From Lachnospiraceae bacterium (GTDB lineage Bacteria; Bacillota_A; Clostridia; Lachnospirales; Lachnospiraceae), in contig JAETQR010000012.1 in assembly GCA_021770615.1 (NCBI GenBank), positions 1-64,000 on the forward strand: DNA of 64,000 bases. Direction: 5' to 3'. Below, piece after piece: positions 59,085 through 64,000 of this stretch. Both the position numbers and the translations under genes were made by a program. The notes beneath the pieces are model-generated. The model saw nothing but the letters and a program-made list of their open reading frames with translations. It searched no databases and was not told the origin of the DNA. Every line of letters begins with the position of its first letter. The stretch's first letter is position 1.

Positions 59085-59606
59085 TCATTTACCATGCCTT
59101 TCATACTCCACAAACTCTCCCCACACTCCATCCTCACAAAATCGTTTTCCTGACGAAATCATTTCCCATCCACTCATAGCGTCCAGATTCGGAAAGAAAG
59201 CATCTGCCCTCTTTTCCTTTTCAATTTTTGTAATGAATGCCCGGGAAGCATATGGCTCAAATTCACGATATACCATTTCTCCGCCAATGACATAAATCTC
59301 CCGTGAAGTGTTTTCAATATGATCCATCACTTCTGCCACCGTGTGAAAAACGATCCATGAGTCCCCTGCCGGATGCCCGTTCAAAAAACTCTCCCGCTCC
59401 TCATGTGTAAGGACAATGTTGATCCGGTCTGCAAGCGGCTTTCCGCCCGGAAGGCTTTCCATCGTCTTTCTTCCCATGATAACAATATTGCCCTTTGTCT
59501 TTTCCCTGAAAAATTTCATATCTGTCTTCAGATGGAACAGCAACGCATTCTCATAACCGATTCCCCAGTTTTCATCCACCGCTGCAATAAGGCTTATTTC
59601 CCCCAT
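59085..59606 (-). CDS. folA: Dihydrofolate reductase
   Basis: A 173-aa enzyme reducing dihydrofolate to tetrahydrofolate with NADPH. AAVDENWGIGYENALLFHLKTDMKFFR, IVMGRKTMESLPGG-type and YVIGGEMVYREF motifs are intact, including the active-site acidic residue region and the NADPH loop. AGGAG precedes the start. It follows hflX at 23 bp in the same direction. No thyA in the window. Confidence 0.95.
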   Translation of the reverse strand: MGEISLIAAVDENWGIGYENALLFHLKTDMKFFREKTKGNIVIMGRKTMESLPGGKPLADRINIVLTHEERESFLNGHPAGDSWIVFHTVAEVMDHIENTSREIYVIGGEMVYREFEPYASRAFITKIEKEKRADAFFPNLDAMSGWEMISSGKRFCEDGVWGEFVEYERHGK

Positions 59607-59629
59607 ATTCTATGTCTCCTGAATAACAT

Positions 59630-60943
59630 TTACATTACTTGGCTTATATATTCTGACGGTATCTGTGCCCGGACAAAAATACCATCTTCTCTATACTCTT
59701 CGCTCTCAAGATTTCCATATTTACGGATAATCTGTATCTTTCCCGCTTCCTCATAGCAAAATGTTTTTTCAATGCGGACAAAGGCAGCGTTTAACAGTTC
59801 TTCTATTTTTTCAAGAAGCATCTCAAAACCGGTGCCATTTTTAGCAGATATCCTGACTGCACTGTCGCTCTTTGGATCCTTAAACTCCATCCCCGCATCT
59901 TCCTGTGACAGCTTATCTATTTTATTGAATACCGTGATCACCGGTTTATCCTGTATCCCAAGATTCTCCATCGTATCATAAACAACTTTCATATGAACCT
60001 CGTAGTTCTCATCGGAACAGTCCACCACGTGCAGGATCACATCCGCATACTTCGCCTCTTCAAGCGTACTGCGAAATGCCTGGATCAAATGATGAGGAAG
60101 CTTATTGATAAACCCAACCGTATCCGTAAATAAAATACTCTGTCCATTTTCAAATTCATAACTCCTCGTCGTCGGATCCAGTGTGGCAAAAAGCTTGTCC
60201 TCTTCCAACACATCAGCCTTCGTAAGCGCATTCAAAAGCGTTGATTTTCCTGCATTTGTATACCCGACGATCGAGACCACCCGGACTGCATTATTTTTTC
60301 TCTGTTTGCGCATCGTTTCCCGGTTTGTCACTACCTGCTTAAGCTGGCGGTTCAACATGGATATCCGCTCCCTGATCCTCCGCCGGTCCATTTCCAGTTT
60401 CTTCTCTCCCGGCCCTCTCGTACCGATGCCGCCGGTACTCCCCGCAGCACCGCCTCCGATCCTCGATAACGAGGTACCAAAACCAGTCAATCTGGACGCA
60501 CGGTAACGAAGCTGTGCAAGCTCCACCTGGATTTTTCCCTCATTTGTATTTGCATGCGCCGCAAAAATATCCAGGATCATCACCGTCCGGTCAATAACCT
60601 TACACTGCAATTCCTCTCGCAGATTTGAAATCTGCGCCGGCGATAATTCATCGTCACACACCACGGTGTCTGCTCCGGTATTCCGGATCATTTCCCGAAG
60701 TTCATCCAGCTTTCCTTTTCCGATATAAGTACCGGGATGGATCCCCTCCCGGTTCTGGACCAGCCTTCCCACTATCTCTGCTCCCGCTGTCTGTGCCAAT
60801 TCCTCCAGTTCATCCAGGGAGGCCATCGCATCAAGCGGCACGCCTGTATGTGCCTTTTTCCCTATATCCGCATTCTCTCCTGACTGAACGGCCACGAGGA
60901 TCACTTTCTCTTTTCGCTCTTCTGTTGTATACAAATCTGCCAC
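59630..60943 (-). CDS. hflX: Ribosome-associated GTPase HflX
   Basis: A 437-aa GTPase that binds 50S subunits and can split stalled ribosomes. The HflX N-terminal domain (ETIVTGTYIGKG-like GIHPGTYIGKGKLDEL), the glycine-rich GIGTRGPGEKKLEMDRR linker, G1 GYTNAGKST, G3 DTVGF and G4 NKID are all present. The start is GTG at 60943 with GGGGAGGAA upstream. A partial three-hairpin repeat lies 30 bp upstream. Confidence 0.95.
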   Translation of the reverse strand: MADLYTTEERKEKVILVAVQSGENADIGKKAHTGVPLDAMASLDELEELAQTAGAEIVGRLVQNREGIHPGTYIGKGKLDELREMIRNTGADTVVCDDELSPAQISNLREELQCKVIDRTVMILDIFAAHANTNEGKIQVELAQLRYRASRLTGFGTSLSRIGGGAAGSTGGIGTRGPGEKKLEMDRRRIRERISMLNRQLKQVVTNRETMRKQRKNNAVRVVSIVGYTNAGKSTLLNALTKADVLEEDKLFATLDPTTRSYEFENGQSILFTDTVGFINKLPHHLIQAFRSTLEEAKYADVILHVVDCSDENYEVHMKVVYDTMENLGIQDKPVITVFNKIDKLSQEDAGMEFKDPKSDSAVRISAKNGTGFEMLLEKIEELLNAAFVRIEKTFCYEEAGKIQIIRKYGNLESEEYREDGIFVRAQIPSEYISQVM

Positions 60944-60971
60944 TGGCCGTTCCTCCCCTCCGGATGCCTTA

Positions 60972-61038
60972 TTTTACTATGATTTTGTGCAGCTTTAGCA
61001 ACCTTGCCAATAAATTCGTCAGAACTTATTTTACCATG
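60972..61038. repeat. Three-hairpin repeat, partial copy A3
   Basis: Matches the 10.5-kb repeats over TTTTGTGCA...CCAATAAATTCGTCAGAACTTATTTTACCAT; the first hairpin is incomplete. The last hairpin is AATAAATTC-GTCA-GAACTTATT, keeping the GTCA loop. Located upstream of hflX, as A1/A2 lie upstream of another minus-strand gene. Confidence 0.7.
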
Positions 61039-61068
61039 CTTATCCCTGCAGTGTCAACGAATCGTCTT

Positions 61069-61097
61069 TTGACAGTTCCCCTTTCCTATGCTAATAT
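61069..61097 (+). promoter_or_regulatory. Promoter of the Nudix gene at 61161
   Basis: TTGACA (61069-61074), 17 bp, TAATAT (61092-61097). Confidence 0.85.
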
Positions 61098-61160
61098 AAG
61101 CCATATCAATAATATAACTTTTAAATAAAAAATGTATACACACAGAAATGGAGAAAACCT

Positions 61161-61637
61161 ATGAAATCCAATCTCACTACCCTTTGTTATATCGAAGACA
61201 ACGACCGCTATCTGATGCTGCACCGCACCAAAAAAGAAAGGGATATCAATAAAGATAAATGGATCGGCGTAGGCGGCCATTTTGAACCCGGCGAATCCCC
61301 GGACGAATGCCTCCAAAGAGAGGTTATGGAGGAGACCGGGCTTACCCTCACTTCCTATCAGCTGCGCGGCATCATTACCTTTTCTACAAATACATGGCCC
61401 ACGGAATATATGTTTTTATATACGGCCAAAACAGCCACAACAAAAATCACAGAATGCAGCGAGGGTGACCTGGTATGGGTTTCCAAATCTGACATTGACT
61501 CTCTGAATCTTTGGACCGGAGACAAGATCTTTTTTAAACTGATGGCAGAGAGAACCGACATGTTTTCACTCAAACTCACCTATCACGATGACACACTCGT
61601 GTCCGCTATCCTGGATGGTGTGCCGTTGGAATTATGA
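61161..61637 (+). CDS. Nudix hydrolase (8-oxo-dGTP diphosphatase-like)
   Basis: A 158-aa Nudix protein. The Nudix box GGHFEPGESPDECLQREVMEETGL (about 38-61) has every required residue (G, E, REVMEE, G). The LHRTKKERDINKDKWIGVGGH lead resembles MutT/8-oxo-dGTP-cleaving proteins. GGAGAAAA precedes the start. A hairpin with T7 tract (61642-61680) ends the gene. Confidence 0.9.
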   Translation: MKSNLTTLCYIEDNDRYLMLHRTKKERDINKDKWIGVGGHFEPGESPDECLQREVMEETGLTLTSYQLRGIITFSTNTWPTEYMFLYTAKTATTKITECSEGDLVWVSKSDIDSLNLWTGDKIFFKLMAERTDMFSLKLTYHDDTLVSAILDGVPLEL

Positions 61638-61641
61638 GTAA

Positions 61642-61680
61642 AGCCACCAGAGCGCTTGTTTTTCAAGTGGTTCTTTTTTT
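61642..61680 (+). terminator. Terminator of the Nudix gene
   Basis: AGCCAC pairs with GTGGTT and CTTG with CAAG across a bulge, followed by CTTTTTTT. Confidence 0.65.
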
Positions 61681-61806
61681 AAATTTCTCCGAAAATTCAA
61701 TTAACAAAGGAAGGACTGGTAAGATATGAAATTCATATATGCAGAATACAATATGTACCATAATAGTATTGATATAGCCACCTTTGGGTTGATGCAGAAG
61801 ACAGCT

Positions 61807-62564
61807 TTAAACTGTGGTGATTTTAATTCCCCCGAATTCGGGGGAATTAAATCGCTTCAAAACCTTTGTAGTTTGTTCTTCCAAAATGGACATCTGATGT
61901 ATGGCAATTTTGTTAAGTTTTATTAAGCGTTCTTTTTGGTTCAGTTCATCTTCAATCAATACTGCGTTGATGTTTTCCATATTTGACAGACATATCAATT
62001 CATTTATACTCGCATAATCTCTGATATTGCCCTTTTTATCAGGATTCTTATCCCGCCATTGTTTCGCTGTCATGCCAAATAATGCCATATTCAGCACGTC
62101 AGCTTCCGATGCGTAAATAATGGAAGTTTGCTTTGGCGTAACTTCCGGCGGAATGAGATTGACTTTGATTGCATCGGTGTGTATCCGATAATTTATTTTT
62201 GCCAATTCCCTCTTAGCACTCCATCCGAGCAAATCCTGTTCTTCTTTCTTTAACCGTTCAAATTCCTTGATAAGGTATAATTTAAATTGCGGAGATACCC
62301 AGCTTGCAAACTCAAACGCAATATCCTTATATGCGTATGTACCGCCATATCGTCCCGCTTTTGCTACAATCCCCTTTGAATTTGTGCGGGATACATCTCT
62401 TCCCATATCCCAAGAAATTCTATTGTGTTTTTATTGCGTAACCATTTTTCTATCAGGGCAGGTCCGTTGTCAATTTTCCTTACCATATCGGTTAATGAGA
62501 TATAATCATCTTCTTCAATCTGTAAAACTTGTATTTCCGTCCCGTCAACATTTAGTTTTCCCAT
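61807..62564 (-). pseudogene. Decayed KilA-N domain protein
   Basis: The 5' part (62564-62364) encodes VDGTEIQVLQIEEDDYISLTDM and NTIEFLGIWEEM, the start of a KilA-N/ORF6N protein. The frame then shifts to GIVAKAGRYGGTYAYKDIAFEFASWVSPQFKLYLIKEFERLKKE, which normally follows some 35 residues later. So a deletion with frameshift near 62390 removed the middle of the KilA-N domain. The 3' part remains open. Phage or plasmid origin is likely. Confidence 0.85.
61822..61851. repeat. 30-bp perfect palindrome
   Basis: TTTAATTCCCCCGAA followed by its exact reverse complement, TTCGGGGGAATTAAA, centred on GAATTC. It overlaps the 3' end of the KilA-N pseudogene and could act as a terminator-like structure, but no T tract follows on either strand. 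Confidence 0.75.
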
Positions 62565-62577
62565 AAAAAGATTCCTT

Positions 62578-63027
62578 TCATTTAATAATCACATTCCATT
62601 TACCGTTTTCAATTACATATTGAAATTCCGTTAAATTATCATCTTTCATCACTTGAAGAAGTGGCGATAAGTCATTTACAATATTCTTTTTTGACAGTTC
62701 TGATTTTTTTACCCAAACCATTTCTCCTTCCCCTGATGATGTTACTTCTCCGAAAAATTCGTCTGTATGAAATAGAAATACAATGTACCGCCCATTCTCA
62801 ATGGGAAATTGCTTAATTCCACATAATCTTGGATTCTGAATATCAAGCCCCGTTTCCTCTTTCATTTCCCGAATGACAGCATCTATGATAGATTCATTTT
62901 TTTCAATATGTCCTCCGGGTAAAGTCAAACCTTTCCAATCATCTTTTAATCTGTTTTGTAAAAGGTATTTATCATTTTGATGGATTAGGCATAAAACCGT
63001 TAATTCGACATTTTCTGTTCTCTGCAT
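62578..63027 (-). CDS. Nudix hydrolase (8-oxo-dGTP diphosphatase-like)
   Basis: A 149-aa Nudix protein with intact box GGHIEKNESIIDAVIREMKEETGL (about 37-60). CLIHQNDKYLLQNRLKDDWKGLTLPGGH is typical of MutT-like proteins. It starts 3 bp after the HAD hydrolase stop, so they form an operon. It differs from the 61.2-kb Nudix protein enough not to be a recent duplicate. Confidence 0.9.
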   Translation of the reverse strand: MQRTENVELTVLCLIHQNDKYLLQNRLKDDWKGLTLPGGHIEKNESIIDAVIREMKEETGLDIQNPRLCGIKQFPIENGRYIVFLFHTDEFFGEVTSSGEGEMVWVKKSELSKKNIVNDLSPLLQVMKDDNLTEFQYVIENGKWNVIIK

Positions 63028-63030
63028 ACG

Positions 63031-63750
63031 CTATCCCTCCATATACCACTCTATTTCACTCCAGGTTTTTGCTGTCAGAATATTTTTATCTGCTGTGTAA
63101 GGCAGATCAATCGCCCCTATGTACCATATCGGCAGCAGACCGGCATTTAAAGAGCCTTTCACATCGCATTCATACTGATCCCCGATATACCAGACTTCGT
63201 TCGGCTGTAACTGCGCTTTTTCCAAAGCCAAATCGAATATCCTTTTGTTCGGTTTGCGGAAGATAAAATTACTTGAGGTAATAATAAATTCAAACGTATT
63301 TTCCGGAAGCAGTCTGTTGATACGTTCTGCAACCACAGAGGGAGCATAAGAAATATTGCTGATTACGCCTGTGCGGATATCTTTGTCTTTCAAATATGCT
63401 AAAAAATCTTTTATACCCTCTGTTGGCATTCCGGGAGCAGCGGCATTCCAGAATACGGTATCAATTTCAGAGTTGCTTAATGCAATCTCTATTCCCTGCG
63501 ATTCATAAAGATAAGGCGTAAACATTGTATTGGGTATTTCTATCTGAAATAAGTGTCTTTTCTCAGGATCAAATCTCCCGAATTCCCGAATGATTTCATT
63601 TGCTTTGGCCTGCACCTGCTCTGCTGACAAATGATACTTATTTCTTGTAGCATATTGTAAAACAGCCTCTGTTCCCTTTACCCCGTCAAACTTCTGTTCT
63701 GCAATCAGCGTCTGACCATAATCGAACAATATCATTTTAGGTATTTTCAT
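63031..63750 (-). CDS. HAD-superfamily hydrolase
   Basis: A 239-aa HAD phosphatase: motif I is FDYGQTL (second Asp replaced by Gly, as in a subset of the family; first Asp nucleophile retained), motif II ISNIS, motif III lysine in RKPNKRIF and motif IV IGDQYECDVKG. A helical cap (~20-100) suggests a small-molecule phosphatase. The gap to the Nudix gene is 3 bp. Confidence 0.85.
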   Translation of the reverse strand: MKIPKMILFDYGQTLIAEQKFDGVKGTEAVLQYATRNKYHLSAEQVQAKANEIIREFGRFDPEKRHLFQIEIPNTMFTPYLYESQGIEIALSNSEIDTVFWNAAAPGMPTEGIKDFLAYLKDKDIRTGVISNISYAPSVVAERINRLLPENTFEFIITSSNFIFRKPNKRIFDLALEKAQLQPNEVWYIGDQYECDVKGSLNAGLLPIWYIGAIDLPYTADKNILTAKTWSEIEWYMEG

Positions 63751-63767
63751 GTAAATGCTCCTTCAAT

Positions 63768-64000
63768 TTACTTTCCCGCATAGGATAAGATCACCATCGC
63801 CCTGTATGTCACGTCGCACAGTTTTCTGGTCTTACTTTTCCAATCTTCTTCCAGCTGCCCGCCGGAATAAGTTCCCATCCCCTTCAAAGCATTTTCGCAA
63901 AAATTTACGCGGCAGATTCCCTGTTCATCAATGGAATCATAGATCATATCCACTTCTTTTTTCAACTGCGAAACCAAATCATATAAACCGCAACGGCACA
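63768..64000 (-). CDS. Hypothetical protein, 5' end outside the window
   Basis: The frame stays open to the right edge; at least 77 codons are visible (LYDLVSQLKKEVDMIYDSI... LCDVTYRAMVILSYAGK). A TTG at 63977 could be a start but has no ribosome site. Not recognised. It precedes the HAD gene by 17 bp and may be in its operon. Confidence 0.45.
   Translation of the reverse strand, partial: CRCGLYDLVSQLKKEVDMIYDSIDEQGICRVNFCENALKGMGTYSGGQLEEDWKSKTRKLCDVTYRAMVILSYAGK

Noticed and set aside
61726..61926. 66-codon plus-strand ORF with a start after AAGGAAGG
   Set aside because: It has a plausible ribosome site but its second half is antisense to the KilA-N pseudogene and passes through the palindrome; no family resemblance.

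Overview
The window looks like a chromosomal segment of a spore-forming, Gram-positive Clostridia, most likely a Lachnospiraceae gut commensal. This rests on protein flavour, AGGAGG-type ribosome sites, TTGACA/TATAAT promoters spaced by 17 bp, and sporulation genes (sigK, a Csp-like protease). No species is assigned.

Layout. 0-8 kb: an rRNA operon promoter and leader at the left edge (rRNA itself lies outside), two tRNA-Ser genes, and a minus-strand housekeeping block (tsaD, rnz, tsaB, tsaE, rsmF, cdd) with small membrane proteins. 8-20 kb: a large extracytoplasmic protein, a c-di-GMP phosphodiesterase, an AEC transporter, tRNA-Trp, metF, a chemoreceptor, purA and purB; purA and purB share nearly identical promoters. 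20.6-25.8 kb: an accessory cassette with a tyrosine recombinase, CHAP amidase, DUF4231 membrane protein, an unrecognised 89-aa protein, two DUF2589-like proteins and a DUF6765 protein. 26-30 kb: PocR-chemoreceptor fusion, TM-PAS-receiver protein, flavodoxin-like reductase, lipoprotein.

30.458-54.688 kb: a 24.2-kb intervening element splits the late-sporulation sigma factor gene sigK, as the skin elements of Bacillus subtilis and Clostridioides difficile do. It is bounded by 13-bp direct repeats; joining them restores a 217-aa SigK frame. It carries its own serine recombinase and a 69-aa possible accessory factor. Its cargo is several toxin-antitoxin modules and a membrane signalling system: two Ser/Thr kinases (plus one decayed copy), a PP2C phosphatase, an ABC transporter fused to two FHA domains, zinc-ribbon membrane proteins, a TPR-like protein, lipoproteins and secreted proteins. 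Four promoters in the element share a 20-bp motif placed exactly 14 bp upstream of the -10 box, which defines a candidate regulon. When the element is circular, the recombinase frame reads through the junction into a further 109 codons now stranded at the left end of the element.

54.7-64 kb: the sigK 3' part and an adjoining Csp-like germination protease, a TPP-dependent enzyme, folA, hflX, two Nudix hydrolases, a decayed KilA-N gene, a HAD hydrolase and a truncated ORF at the edge. Several intergenic regions hold structured repeats: two related giant hairpins (5.9 and 58.8 kb) and a three-copy hairpin repeat with compensatory changes (10.5 and 61.0 kb).
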